Positions 6,232 through 14,192 of a stretch of DNA of 40,611 bases are shown here, piece after piece. The first letter of the stretch is position 1. The number at the start of each line of letters is the position of its first letter. A model generated the notes under the pieces. That model had not been told where the DNA came from, made no database searches, and saw only the letters and a program-made list of their open reading frames with translations. The position numbers and the translations under genes were made by a program. The stretch comes from a virus. Location: positions 1 to 40,611 of IMG/VR virus record IMGVR_UViG_3300042922_000416. One strand, written 5' to 3'.

Positions 6232-6320
6232 GTGAGTGCGCGGTGGCTCCCTTAATCGTCAAGGCGGACCTTGAGCATCGGACGGGGCAACCGTCTATAC
6301 AGGGGGCGAAACGCACTCAC
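6232..6320 (+). ncRNA. Candidate multihelix RNA B
   Basis: Starting 4 bases after the phosphoesterase stop: P1 of 9 bp, GTGAGTGCG (6232-6240) with CGCACTCAC (6312-6320); P2 of 7 bp, GCTCCCT (6246-6252) with AGGGGGC (6301-6307, one G-U); P3 TCAAGG-CGGA-CCTTGA (6259-6274); P4 GACGG-GGCAA-CCGTC (6281-6295). P1 and P2 are separated by an internal loop CGGTG/GAAA. All four helices are nested and leave short single-stranded joints, the architecture of a folded RNA and not of a terminator (no U-run). No ORF fills 6229-6376. Family not recognised. Confidence 0.5.
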
Positions 6321-6376
6321 CCAACTCGTAGATTCGCAGCCACGTTTTCGTAGGTTTGTCACGCTTGGAGACGGTG

Positions 6377-6484
6377 ATGTATGGGCCAGACGAACGGTTA
6401 GAACGCCGCTACAACACGGTACTCGACGGCGACGACTGGTTGCTGCCCGACCCGGACAACGACCATGTGGGCGAGGACACCTGA
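6377..6484 (+). CDS. 35-residue acidic protein
   Basis: A small acidic ORF starting at ATG 6377, with GGAG at 6367-6370, and overlapping the next ATG by one base (TGATG). It contains Asp-Gly-Asp-Asp-Trp and Asp-Pro-Asp-Asn-Asp. Function unknown; supported by spacing and ribosome site only. Confidence 0.5.
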   Translation: MYGPDERLERRYNTVLDGDDWLLPDPDNDHVGEDT

Positions 6485-6633
6485 TGCTGCCCACGTTGTG
6501 TTTCATCGCCGCAATCGCGTTGATCGTGAACGTTCTGATGGACCTCCGCGACGAAGCACTCGAACCCGTCCGCGGTGTCGGATTCGGTCTCGTCGCGCTG
6601 ATCCTCCTATGGGCCGGATTGGATGCGACATGA
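6484..6633 (+). CDS. Small membrane protein
   Basis: 49 residues with two hydrophobic segments (about 3-19 and 31-47) separated by a charged turn (Asp-Leu-Arg-Asp-Glu), so a two-pass hairpin in the membrane. It starts by TGATG overlap with the upstream ORF and overlaps the next gene by 4 bases. Role unknown. Confidence 0.6.
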   Translation: MLPTLCFIAAIALIVNVLMDLRDEALEPVRGVGFGLVALILLWAGLDAT

Positions 6634-6833
6634 GCGAAATGCTGCTCCGAGTCAACGTCCCCGAAGGTGAAGAACTCGTCGCCGCCGTCTCCATATCGGT
6701 ACGACCAGACGGACAATTCACCGTCCAGGAATACCGGCAAGCAATCAACTTCACCAGCCCCGACATGGTCCGCGCACTCACCGAACTCGCAACCACCCTC
6801 GAACTCGAACAACAGTTCACCGAGGGCAACTAA
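6630..6833 (+). CDS. Hypothetical small acidic protein
   Basis: 67 residues, probably a compact beta-alpha protein. ATG 6630 is in an ATGA overlap, and the last residues are followed by an immediate ATG at 6833. No domain recognised. Confidence 0.55.
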   Translation: MSEMLLRVNVPEGEELVAAVSISVRPDGQFTVQEYRQAINFTSPDMVRALTELATTLELEQQFTEGN

Positions 6834-7108
6834 TGACCGACCTACTCGAAGACATCGACGTCACCGTGTGGGAGCAACAATTCGAAGAAGTGCAATGCGA
6901 ATCCGTCATGCACAACGAAAAAGGCTACCCAACACACCCCGCCAACTGGTACGCAACCGGACCATGCGGCGACGTCATCGCAGTATGCGAAACACGCCGC
7001 CAACAATGCTTCGGCCACGGCGGATGGAAATGCGTCATCGGCCGCAACGGCGGCTGCTCAGCATTCCACCCCTACGACCACATCCAATTCCACCCCGTGA
7101 AGGGATAG
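6833..7108 (+). CDS. Cys/His-rich small protein
   Basis: 91 residues with six cysteines and several histidines, including Cys-Gly-Asp, Cys-Glu-Thr, Cys-Phe-Gly-His-Gly-Gly-Trp-Lys-Cys and Gly-Gly-Cys. Metal binding is likely. It starts at ATG 6833, overlapping the previous stop by one base. Function unknown. Confidence 0.6.
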   Translation: MTDLLEDIDVTVWEQQFEEVQCESVMHNEKGYPTHPANWYATGPCGDVIAVCETRRQQCFGHGGWKCVIGRNGGCSAFHPYDHIQFHPVKG

Positions 7109-7111
7109 CAA

Positions 7112-7363
7112 GTGGACACCCACGCCGACGATGAGCTGCGACCCGTCCCGCTCATGCAATGGCTCGTTGAAACGGGAACCGTGGACAGAATGACCGCTGC
7201 CCTATCAGCCAAGCTCGACTCGCTCGATGACGCCCGGGGCAACGACGGCCTGACCAACGAACAGCGCGCCGAATTGGCGGACTCGTACTACGCCGGAGCT
7301 GGCAGCAAAACGCTGAGCCGGGCGGAGAAGGATGCGTACTCGGCATGGCGGATTCATCGATGA
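7112..7363 (+). CDS. Hypothetical early protein
   Basis: 83 residues, charged and helical. GTG 7112 follows AAGGGATAG by a few bases, so the upstream stop overlaps its ribosome site. No family recognised. Confidence 0.55.
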   Translation: MDTHADDELRPVPLMQWLVETGTVDRMTAALSAKLDSLDDARGNDGLTNEQRAELADSYYAGAGSKTLSRAEKDAYSAWRIHR

Positions 7364-7479
7364 CTGCTGCTGCGGGTATCGGAACATTCACCGGCCTGGT
7401 CGCCGGCATCCTAATCCTCACACTCGGCAAACGCTGGTTCTTCCGCACCCTCGTATGGGTGCTCTCGAGAGGCGATTGA
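7360..7479 (+). CDS. 39-residue single-pass membrane protein
   Basis: ATG 7360 overlaps the upstream stop (ATGA). Residues about 4-22 are hydrophobic (Ala, Gly, Leu, Ile), followed by a basic and aromatic tail (Lys-Arg-Trp-Phe-Phe-Arg), which suggests an N-out, C-in anchor. It is coupled to the next gene by another TGATG overlap. Confidence 0.55.
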   Translation: MTAAAGIGTFTGLVAGILILTLGKRWFFRTLVWVLSRGD

Positions 7480-7619
7480 TGTTCAAGTGCGAATACCCCG
7501 GATGCACATCCGAATACACATCCGCACTCTCAGCATCCATCTGCGAAGACGAAGACCGCGAAGCAGACCAGAACACGCGGCAATGGTTCTCCAACTACCA
7601 ACCACACCGGAAAGACTGA
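7479..7619 (+). CDS. Small Cys-containing protein
   Basis: 46 residues with Cys-Glu-Tyr-Pro-Gly-Cys near the start and one more Cys, reminiscent of half a zinc finger. It overlaps the previous stop by one base. Function unknown. Confidence 0.55.
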   Translation: MFKCEYPGCTSEYTSALSASICEDEDREADQNTRQWFSNYQPHRKD

Positions 7620-7623
7620 CACC

Positions 7624-7806
7624 GTGATCAAAGGACTGAGCGACGCACCCAAAGGCACGCTCGCACACGACGTCGACATGCTCGCAGTAGCGCTGCTGAG
7701 ATTCCGGGTAGCGGTCCGCCCGCAACTACCTACCCTCCTCGCCGGGTACATTCTCCTCGTTGGAGCCGCCGCCGCTGGTGCCTACCTACTCGACACGCTG
7801 CCCTAA
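7624..7806 (+). CDS. Small membrane protein
   Basis: 60 residues. GTG 7624 follows GGAAAG. It has a soluble N-terminal half and a C-terminal hydrophobic segment (about residues 38-57), so it is probably tail-anchored. Function unknown. Confidence 0.5.
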   Translation: MIKGLSDAPKGTLAHDVDMLAVALLRFRVAVRPQLPTLLAGYILLVGAAAAGAYLLDTLP

Positions 7807-7856
7807 CAAACGGGAAGCACGCGCCACCCAAGACCACCACATGCGGGAGGTAGCAC

Positions 7857-8126
7857 ATGGCTGCCCCACGCAACAAAGACCTAGCCAAGAAATGGCGGGC
7901 ACGAATACGCCGCACCAAACCCGCATGCCACATCTGCGGACAACCCATCAACTACGAAGCCGAATGGCTAGACCCCAACAGCTTCGTCATCGACCACGTC
8001 ATCCCCTTGGCCAAGGGCGGAGAAGACGCATGGCACAACGTGCGAGCCGCACACAGAGCATGCAACTCCAAGAAACGCGCACGGGTAGTGGCTCCGATCA
8101 TTCGACGATCCGGATCACTCGGCTGA
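7857..8126 (+). CDS. HNH endonuclease
   Basis: 89 residues, basic. It has the full HNH signature: Cys24-x2-Cys27, Asp46-His47 before Pro50-Leu51, Lys-Gly-Gly, Asn61, His66 and Cys69-Asn70. The HNH nucleases that sit beside phage terminases (as in HK97 gp74) assist cos cleavage and packaging. GGGAGG lies 7 bases before ATG 7857. It lies just before the endonuclease VII and terminase genes. Confidence 0.9.
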   Translation: MAAPRNKDLAKKWRARIRRTKPACHICGQPINYEAEWLDPNSFVIDHVIPLAKGGEDAWHNVRAAHRACNSKKRARVVAPIIRRSGSLG

Positions 8127-8240
8127 CCGATATCCAGGACACATGAACCCAGGGGGAGTGCCCCCCACGGGCAAGCCGCTAGACCTCCGGGTGTAGCGCT
8201 GATCCCTCCCCGCCTTTTTCCACCAAGGAGACCGCCCCAG
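8127..8240. other. GC-rich spacer before endonuclease VII; possible cos region
   Basis: 114 bases without an ORF, with G- and C-runs (GGGGG-AGT-GCCCCC) and a C-rich stretch ending CCGCCTTTTT. Its position between the HNH nuclease and the terminase genes is where cos often lies in actinophages. No known cohesive-end sequence is certain here. Confidence 0.25.
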
Positions 8241-8768
8241 ATGAAGCCGTGTAGCAAGTGCGGGGAGGTGAAGAACCTCGATGATTTCTACAAGCACATG
8301 GCCGCACCGGACGGTCGGCGTGGGGGCTGTAAAGCCTGTGTTCTTCGCGCCCGTCGCGCACGGTATGAGGCCGATGGGGAAACGCTCAAGCGCAGGGTGC
8401 GCGAGTACCAGGCGCGGCATCCGGAGCGGGCTGCGGCATGGCGCTCGAGCGAGCGGGGCAAGGAATCCGTTCGCTTGTCGACACGGAAGCGCTATCTGGA
8501 GCAGACGTACGGTCTGACGCTCCGTGAGTACGAATCCATGTTTTACGCACAGGGCGAGCGATGCGCGGTCTGTCGAAGCGATGATCCGATCAGGTATTGG
8601 ACCGTCGATCACGATCACTTGAGCGGTGCTGTACGAGGCATCCTCTGTTGGCACTGCAACGTCGGCCTTGGGCATTTCCGGGACGACATCGCGAACCTAG
8701 TTGCCGCCGCCGATTATCTGTCCCGATCACTTGAGTCGCAGAACACGGGAGGCCGAAATGCCTCGTAG
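8241..8768 (+). CDS. Recombination endonuclease VII family protein
   Basis: 175 residues. The N-terminal knuckle Cys4-x2-Cys7 and Cys30-x2-Cys33 is followed by a basic helical linker and the endonuclease VII core: Cys108-x2-Cys111, Trp-Thr-Val-Asp-His-Asp-His (120-126), Gly-Xaa-Val-Arg-Gly-Ile-Leu-Cys-x2-Cys-Asn (129-140). T4 gp49-type enzymes resolve branched DNA before or during packaging. AAGGAGA lies upstream of ATG 8241. It heads the packaging block and overlaps the small terminase gene by 11 bases. Confidence 0.88.
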   Translation: MKPCSKCGEVKNLDDFYKHMAAPDGRRGGCKACVLRARRARYEADGETLKRRVREYQARHPERAAAWRSSERGKESVRLSTRKRYLEQTYGLTLREYESMFYAQGERCAVCRSDDPIRYWTVDHDHLSGAVRGILCWHCNVGLGHFRDDIANLVAAADYLSRSLESQNTGGRNAS

Positions 8769-9048
8769 TCGAAACTTGCGCGCAGTCAACGAGGGCGAGC
8801 GCGCCCCTCAGCGTCTGACCCTCACCGAGGCTGCCGCCGTGGGGGATACGCGGCAGATGTTGGTGGCGACGCGGGATCGTATTGCGTTGGCGGTTGAGAA
8901 CAAGGAGACGCCGGCTCGGGATCTTGCTGCTTTGACGAAGCGCCTGATGGAGACGCAGCGGGAGATTGAGGCGTTTGACGCTCGCAACAAGGAGGCGGAC
9001 GCGCATGCCGAAGTCTTCGATGGGGAGTTCGACGCCGCGGCTATCTGA
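8758..9048 (+). CDS. terS: Terminase small subunit
   Basis: 96 residues, helical. It has the actinophage TerS pattern: Leu-Thr-Leu-Thr-Glu-Ala-Ala followed by Arg-Asp-Arg-Ile-Ala and Thr-Pro-Ala-Arg-Asp-Leu-Ala-Ala-Leu-Thr-Lys-Arg-Leu-Met, then a Glu-rich helix. It would bind the packaging start site and load the large subunit. GGGAGG lies upstream of ATG 8758; it overlaps the large-subunit start by 44 bases. Confidence 0.8.
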   Translation: MPRSRNLRAVNEGERAPQRLTLTEAAAVGDTRQMLVATRDRIALAVENKETPARDLAALTKRLMETQREIEAFDARNKEADAHAEVFDGEFDAAAI

Positions 9049-10483
9049 GGTTGCACGTCATGTTGTGATCCCGAAGGGGATTGTGACGACGGCTTGGCCG
9101 CGTGTGGTGGCGAAGTGCGCCGAGATGGGTGTGACGTTTGATCCGTGGCAGCACGGCATCGGGTCGATTGCATTGGGGAAGCGGAAGAGCGGGAAGTATG
9201 CCGCCACGGTCGGTGGTGTTGTTCTCAGCATTCCTCGCCAGGTGGGTAAGACATTCCTTGTCGGAATGATCATCATTGCCCTGTGCATCCTGTTTCCGGG
9301 AATGACTGTGTTGTGGACGGCGCACCGTACCCGGACGGCGACGAAGACGTTCGGTTCGTTCCAGGGCATGGTGCGTAAGAAGAAGATTTGGCCGAACGTC
9401 GCTGCGATTCGCAAGACGAACGGTGAGCAGGAGATTCACTTCACCAACGGCTCCGTGATCATGTTCGGTGCTCGCGAGCAGGGCTTCGGTCGTGGTTTCG
9501 ATCAGGTCGATATTGAGGTCTTTGACGAGGCGCAGATCCTCAGCGAGAAGGCGCTCGAGGATATGGTGCCGGCGACGAACGCTTCGTTGCATGAGGCCGG
9601 CGCGTTGCTGTTCTTCATGGGGACTCCGCCGCGTCCGTCTGATCCGGGTGAGGAGTTCACGAATCGTCGGGCAAAGGCTCTTGATGGGCGCTCGAAGGAC
9701 ATGGTTTACGTCGAGCTGTCCGCGGATGAGAATGCCGATCCGGATGATCAGTCGCAGTGGGCGCAGGCGAATCCGTCTTTCCCATCGAGGACGCCGCTTG
9801 AGTCGATGGAGCGCATGCGTGAGAACCTCACGGATGATGACTCGTTCAAGCGTGAGGCGTTGGGCATTTGGGATCCGGAGGGTAGTTCTCGGGTCATCGA
9901 TGAGGCGTCGTGGACGGAAGTGGGTGACCCGGCGTCCATGGCTGTTGAGCGTTTGACGTTGGCGATTGATGTTCCTCCGGAGCGTTCGGTGTCGTCGGTG
10001 TCTTTGTCTGGGCGGCGTGCGGATGGTCGCTGGCATGTCGAGTTGGATGACGAGCGCAAGGGAACCGACTGGATCGTTCCTTGGGTGAAGGCGCGTGCGG
10101 AGAAGAACCGTTTGCATGCGGTGGTCGTGGATGAGTTGTCGGGTCTGGTGGAGAAGCGCCGGGATCGTCATTACCTGATCGGTTCTGACATTGAGGTGAC
10201 TTTGGCGGGCGCGGAGGGCCGGGATATGGCGATTGCGTGCGCGAAGTTGTATGACGCGGTGATGGATAAGTCGGTTCGGCATACGGATCAGCCGCAGGTG
10301 AATGTGGCTTTGTCGGTTGCGACGAAGCGGCCTTTGCAAGGTGGTTGGGCGTGGAATCGGAAGGATGCTGCGTCTGATATTTCGCCTGTGGTTTCGATGA
10401 CTTTGGCGCTGTGGGGTGCTCAGAACGACAACGTGAAGCGGCCGACGAGGCGTGCGGGATCTAGGACGGCGGTGGTCATGTGA
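9005..10483 (+). CDS. terL: Terminase large subunit
   Basis: 492 residues from ATG 9005. ATPase domain: Walker A Pro-Arg-Gln-Val-Gly-Lys-Thr (77-83), Walker B Ile-Glu-Val-Phe-Asp-Glu-Ala (170-176), coupling motif Phe-Met-Gly-Thr-Pro-Pro (204-209). The C-terminal RNase H-like nuclease has Asp322 in Ala-Ile-Asp-Val, Asp376 in Val-Val-Val-Asp-Glu, and a late Asp in Ser-Asp-Ile-Ser-Pro. It cuts concatemers and pumps DNA into proheads. It is followed by portal in a GTGA overlap. The T-ending codon preference typical of the late block starts about here. Confidence 0.95.
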   Translation: MPKSSMGSSTPRLSEVARHVVIPKGIVTTAWPRVVAKCAEMGVTFDPWQHGIGSIALGKRKSGKYAATVGGVVLSIPRQVGKTFLVGMIIIALCILFPGMTVLWTAHRTRTATKTFGSFQGMVRKKKIWPNVAAIRKTNGEQEIHFTNGSVIMFGAREQGFGRGFDQVDIEVFDEAQILSEKALEDMVPATNASLHEAGALLFFMGTPPRPSDPGEEFTNRRAKALDGRSKDMVYVELSADENADPDDQSQWAQANPSFPSRTPLESMERMRENLTDDDSFKREALGIWDPEGSSRVIDEASWTEVGDPASMAVERLTLAIDVPPERSVSSVSLSGRRADGRWHVELDDERKGTDWIVPWVKARAEKNRLHAVVVDELSGLVEKRRDRHYLIGSDIEVTLAGAEGRDMAIACAKLYDAVMDKSVRHTDQPQVNVALSVATKRPLQGGWAWNRKDAASDISPVVSMTLALWGAQNDNVKRPTRRAGSRTAVVM

Positions 10484-11895
10484 CGGAGACTCTTCGAGTT
10501 CCGGGGCTGTCCGATGATGAGTCTCGTACTCTCGGGATGCTGGCAGAGAAGTTGCATGAGAAGTCGAAGCGGAATCGTCTGCGGTCGAATATTTACGACG
10601 GTAAGCGGGCTGTGAAGCAGCTCGGGACGGTGATTCCGGCTCAGTACACGCGTGTTGCGCAGGTGCTTGGGTGGGGTGCTAAGGGTGTTGACGGGCTGGC
10701 TCGTCGGTGCAATTTGGACCGAATGGTGTGGACTGGTGGCGATCTTGATTCGCTGGGTATGCAGTCTCTTGCCGATTCCAACTTCTTGTTCTCGGAGATC
10801 GCTCAGGGGCGTACGGATTCGTTGTTGCATGGTGTGTCGTATCTGATTACGACGCGTGGTGTTGAGGGTGAGCCTGAGGCGCTGGTGCATGCGCGGGATG
10901 GGTTGAGCGCGGCGGGTGATTGGAATCCGAGGAAGCGCGCCCTGGACAGTCTTTTGTCGGTTACGGCTCGTAAGGATGAGTCGGTTACCGGGTTTGTGCT
11001 GTATCTGGACAATCTGACGATCAGTGGTCAGCGTGATGGCGCGAAGTGGTCGATTGATCGTTCGGAGCACACGTTTGGGGTGCCGGCTGACCCGCTGGTG
11101 TATCGGCCGCGTTCGTCGAGGCGTATGGGTAGGTCGCGTATCTCGCGCCCGGTGATTGGGTTGCAGGATGCTGCGTTGCGGGCTGTTGTGCGCCTTGAGG
11201 CGCACATGGATATCTATTCGATTCCGAAGCTGATTGTTCTTGGTGCCGATGAGGGCATTTTCAAGAATGCGGATGGTAGCCCGAAGACGTCGTGGCAGGT
11301 CATTTTGGGGCGTTCGTTCGGTATTCCGGATGATGAGGATGCCGTGCAGCCGCGAGCGGATGTGAAGCAGTTTTCGGCGGAGTCTCCGGAGCCGCATCTT
11401 GCGCATTTGAACGCGTTGGCGAAGTTGATGGCGCGTGAGACGGATCTTCCGGATACGGATTTTGCTCTCACTGATATGTCGAATCCGACGAGCGCGGAGG
11501 CGTACTCGGCTTCGCGGGAGAATCTGATCGCTGAGGCCGAGGGCGCTATGGACGACTGGTCGGTTCCGATTCGTCGGACGGTGACTAGGGCGCTCGCGAT
11601 TCAGAATGGTCTTTCGGCTGTTCCTGATGAGTGGGCGTCGATTGCGCCGAAGTGGCGTTCACCGATCTATCTGTCTCGTGCGGCTCAGGCGGATGCTGGT
11701 GCGAAGCAGTTGGGTGCTGGTCCTGAGTGGTTGAAAGAGACTGAAGTTGGTCTTGAGCTGCTTGGTTTGGATGATCAGCAGATTCAGCGCGCGTTGGCGG
11801 AGAAGCGGCGTGTTGCTGGGCGTGCGGTGTTGACGGCTTTGGCGTCGCGTGCTGGCGCGCCTCAGGAGGCTTCGGCTGATGGTGACACCACTTGA
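10480..11895 (+). CDS. Portal protein (SPP1 gp6-like)
   Basis: 471 residues. GTG 10480 overlaps the terminase stop. Size, place and composition fit SPP1 gp6-type portals: a helical N-terminus, a central wing domain, and a conserved Asp-Leu-Pro-Asp-Thr-Asp-Phe-Ala-Leu-Thr-Asp-Met-Ser-Asn-Pro-Thr-Ser-Ala segment (about 321-338) before the long helical C-terminal part. A dodecamer forms the DNA channel at one capsid vertex. Confidence 0.9.
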   Translation: MTETLRVPGLSDDESRTLGMLAEKLHEKSKRNRLRSNIYDGKRAVKQLGTVIPAQYTRVAQVLGWGAKGVDGLARRCNLDRMVWTGGDLDSLGMQSLADSNFLFSEIAQGRTDSLLHGVSYLITTRGVEGEPEALVHARDGLSAAGDWNPRKRALDSLLSVTARKDESVTGFVLYLDNLTISGQRDGAKWSIDRSEHTFGVPADPLVYRPRSSRRMGRSRISRPVIGLQDAALRAVVRLEAHMDIYSIPKLIVLGADEGIFKNADGSPKTSWQVILGRSFGIPDDEDAVQPRADVKQFSAESPEPHLAHLNALAKLMARETDLPDTDFALTDMSNPTSAEAYSASRENLIAEAEGAMDDWSVPIRRTVTRALAIQNGLSAVPDEWASIAPKWRSPIYLSRAAQADAGAKQLGAGPEWLKETEVGLELLGLDDQQIQRALAEKRRVAGRAVLTALASRAGAPQEASADGDTT

Positions 11896-12544
11896 GTCGA
11901 GGGCGGCTCTTGAGCTTGTGACGGGGGAGGCGGTTGCTACGGCGGCCGCCTTTCTTACGTCTACGGCGGGGTCGCCTGAGGCGCGCCGTGCTGTACTGCT
12001 TGAGGGTGTTCCGCAGATCGTTGGGTACTTCTCTGAGGGGTCTGCTGCGTTGGCGGCTGATTTCTATGAGGAGGAGCGGGAGCTTTCCGGTGCGCGCCGG
12101 TTGTTTGTGCCCGAGTTGGTGATCGCTGATCGGACGGTGAAGGAGCGGCGCGCCATCGTGTGGGCTGCTGACCCGCTATTCGAGGGTGACGAGTTGTTGG
12201 CTGCGTCTCGGCTGGCTGAGGTTGTGCAGCTTGGGACTGCCAGGCCTTATCGGGACACGGTGTTGGGGAACCGGCGTCGTGACCCGGAGGCGGTTGGGTG
12301 GCGGCGTATTTCGTCGGGCAATGGCTGCAAGTTCTGCCGGATGCTTGCCGATCGCGGCGCGGTGTACAAGCGGGATACCGCTACTTTCGCGTCGCATGAG
12401 CACTGCAATTGCACCGCTCAGCCGGTGTTTGTGGGGAGTGAGCCGGGGCCGGAGGCGTCGGTGATGCAGTACACGGCTTCGAAGCGGGGTCGCACGCCGG
12501 CTCAGAAGGCTGCTCTGCGTGCGTATTTGAACGCGAACTATTGA
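11879..12544 (+). CDS. MuF-like minor capsid protein
   Basis: 221 residues from ATG 11879, with CAGGAGG about 10 bases upstream; it overlaps the portal end. The C-terminal part holds Gly-Trp-Arg-Arg-Ile-Ser-x4-Gly-Cys-Lys-Phe-Cys-Arg-Met-Leu-Ala and later Ser-His-Glu-His-Cys-Asn-Cys, the cysteine/histidine signature of actinophage MuF (head morphogenesis) proteins. It would be a few-copy internal capsid protein bound near the portal. Confidence 0.85.
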   Translation: MVTPLESRAALELVTGEAVATAAAFLTSTAGSPEARRAVLLEGVPQIVGYFSEGSAALAADFYEEERELSGARRLFVPELVIADRTVKERRAIVWAADPLFEGDELLAASRLAEVVQLGTARPYRDTVLGNRRRDPEAVGWRRISSGNGCKFCRMLADRGAVYKRDTATFASHEHCNCTAQPVFVGSEPGPEASVMQYTASKRGRTPAQKAALRAYLNANY

Positions 12545-12623
12545 TCTTCCCCGTTTGGGGATAAGCGCTACGGCCGCGCGAAGGCCGGTTCTGATGTCCG
12601 ACGGGACAGAAACGGAGATACCG

Positions 12624-13124
12624 ATGACTGATGCATCCGACGCGGTGGGCGACAGCGCTGACAGCGCAACCGACACCAACGGGGGCACCAAGGAGCAGAC
12701 GTTTACTCAGGCCGATGTGGACCGCATCGTCAAGGAGCGCGTGGCGCGCACCGCGGCGAAGTATGCGGATTACGACGACTTGAAGTCGAAGGCTGAGGGC
12801 GCGAGGACGCTCGAGGAGCGGCTCGCCGCTGTTGAGGGCGAGTTGACGACCACGAAGGCGGAGGCGCTTCGTACGCGGATCGCGAGTGAGTTTGGCGTCA
12901 GCACGAAGCCCGGCGCGAACGGTGAGCCTTCCGATGCTGATTTGTTCCTCACCGGTACCGACGAGGCATCTCTTATCGCGCAGGCGCAGCGTCTCGCGGC
13001 TCGGGAGGCCGACCGGAAGCAGCACGGCAATGTCGCCCGGAACGAGGGCGATTCCAAGCAAACCGGCGAGAACGGCGACACCAGTTCCTTTGTGACGGAA
13101 CTGTTCTCTTCTTCCGCCGACTGA
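12624..13124 (+). CDS. Scaffolding protein
   Basis: 166 residues. ATG 12624 is chosen for CGGAGATA just upstream. The N-terminus is acidic and Asp/Ser/Thr rich; a central charged coiled coil (about 35-95) contains Leu-Glu-Glu-Arg-Leu-Ala-Ala-Val-Glu; the C-terminal part is polar. Composition and place just before the major capsid gene fit a scaffold that guides prohead assembly and then leaves. Confidence 0.85.
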   Translation: MTDASDAVGDSADSATDTNGGTKEQTFTQADVDRIVKERVARTAAKYADYDDLKSKAEGARTLEERLAAVEGELTTTKAEALRTRIASEFGVSTKPGANGEPSDADLFLTGTDEASLIAQAQRLAAREADRKQHGNVARNEGDSKQTGENGDTSSFVTELFSSSAD

Positions 13125-13140
13125 CAGAAGGAAGTACATC

Positions 13141-14058
13141 ATGGCAGTTATTGCGCAGAGCAATATCACGCTCCCGAAGAACATCGCTTCGGGCTTGTTC
13201 TCGAAGGCGCTGACCGGTTCCGCGGTTGCGGCCCTGTCGGGTGCTGAGCCGCAGCAGTTTGGTGAGGTTACTCACATGACCCTGACGGGTCGGCCTCGTG
13301 CTGAGTACGTTGGTGAGGGTGCGGACAAGTCGCACACGACTACCACGTTCGGAACGAAGGTTGTGACGCCGCACAAGGTGCAGGTGACGCAGCGGTTCAA
13401 CGAGGAGGTCCAGTGGGCTGACGAGGAGTACCAGCTTGGTATCCTCACCACGCTTGCAAACGAGGGTGGCCTTGCGCTTGCCCGCGCCCTTGATCTGGGC
13501 GTGTTCCACGGCATCAACCCGCTTACGGGTAACGCGATCGCGAGCATTGTGGCTGGTGACCGTATCGGGACCACGACTAACTCGGTTGAGATCACGACTG
13601 CGACTCTGACTACGCCTGACACGGTGATTGAGCAGGCCGCGGGTCTGGTGATCGCTGACGGGTACATTCCTGACGGCATCGCGTTCGACCCGACCTATGC
13701 GTGGACTGTGGCGACGTCGCGTTACACGGATGGTCGCAAGAAGTACCCGGAGCTTGGTTTCGGGTCGGACATTTCGCAGTTCGAGGGTCTGCGGGCGTAC
13801 AGCTCGTCTACTGTTTCGGGACTTCCTGAGGCGGCGGCGAACTCGAACATCAAGGCGATCGTCGGCCAGTGGGATCTTCTGCGCTGGGGTGTCCAGAAGA
13901 CGGTTCCGGTTGAGCTGATCAAGTTCGGTGACCCGGACGGTCAGGGCGACCTTAAGCGCAAGAACCAGATCGCGCTTCGTCTTGAGGTTGTGTACGGCTG
14001 GGGCGTCATGGACCTCGACGGGTTCGCGACCGTGAAGGACGCGGTGGCGAATGTCTAA
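13141..14058 (+). CDS. Major capsid protein (HK97 fold)
   Basis: 305 residues, with GAAGGAAG before ATG 13141. Features of HK97-type capsid proteins: an N-arm, an E-loop region with Thr-rich strands (about 60-80) after Gly-Glu-Gly, a Phe-Asn-Glu-Glu spine-helix start, and a P-domain with Leu-Ala-Arg-Ala-Leu-Asp-Leu-Gly. No protease domain is present, so assembly uses the separate scaffold. Confidence 0.9.
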   Translation: MAVIAQSNITLPKNIASGLFSKALTGSAVAALSGAEPQQFGEVTHMTLTGRPRAEYVGEGADKSHTTTTFGTKVVTPHKVQVTQRFNEEVQWADEEYQLGILTTLANEGGLALARALDLGVFHGINPLTGNAIASIVAGDRIGTTTNSVEITTATLTTPDTVIEQAAGLVIADGYIPDGIAFDPTYAWTVATSRYTDGRKKYPELGFGSDISQFEGLRAYSSSTVSGLPEAAANSNIKAIVGQWDLLRWGVQKTVPVELIKFGDPDGQGDLKRKNQIALRLEVVYGWGVMDLDGFATVKDAVANV

Positions 14059-14176
14059 GTTCCGTAATCGTGATACGAACGTCGTTGTGTCGGTCGCTGA
14101 CGAGAAGGATGAGCGTTTCGGGGAGGGCTGGGAGCCCGTGAAGGACCAGCCGGCCCCGCGTTCGAAGAAGTCCTAG
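14051..14176 (+). CDS. Small protein after capsid (DUF7302-like)
   Basis: 41 residues, beginning at ATG 14051 and overlapping the capsid stop. It reads Arg-Asn-Arg-Asp-Thr-x-Val-Val-Val-Ser-Val-Ala-Asp-Glu-Lys and later Gly-Trp-Glu-Pro-Val, a pattern of short proteins found right after the capsid gene in many actinophages. A structural or head-decoration role is inferred from position. Confidence 0.7.
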   Translation: MSKFRNRDTNVVVSVADEKDERFGEGWEPVKDQPAPRSKKS

Positions 14177-14192
14177 AGGGAAGGGGGCGGTC

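Noticed and set aside
6305-6315. Hammerhead ribozyme, suggested by CGAAAC in the RNA candidate
   Set aside because: The required CUGANGA core segment is missing on the 5' side of the helix.
9041-10339. Leftward frame of 432 codons opposite the terminase
   Set aside because: Arg/His/Leu-rich shadow of terL; no ribosome site and no recognisable domain.
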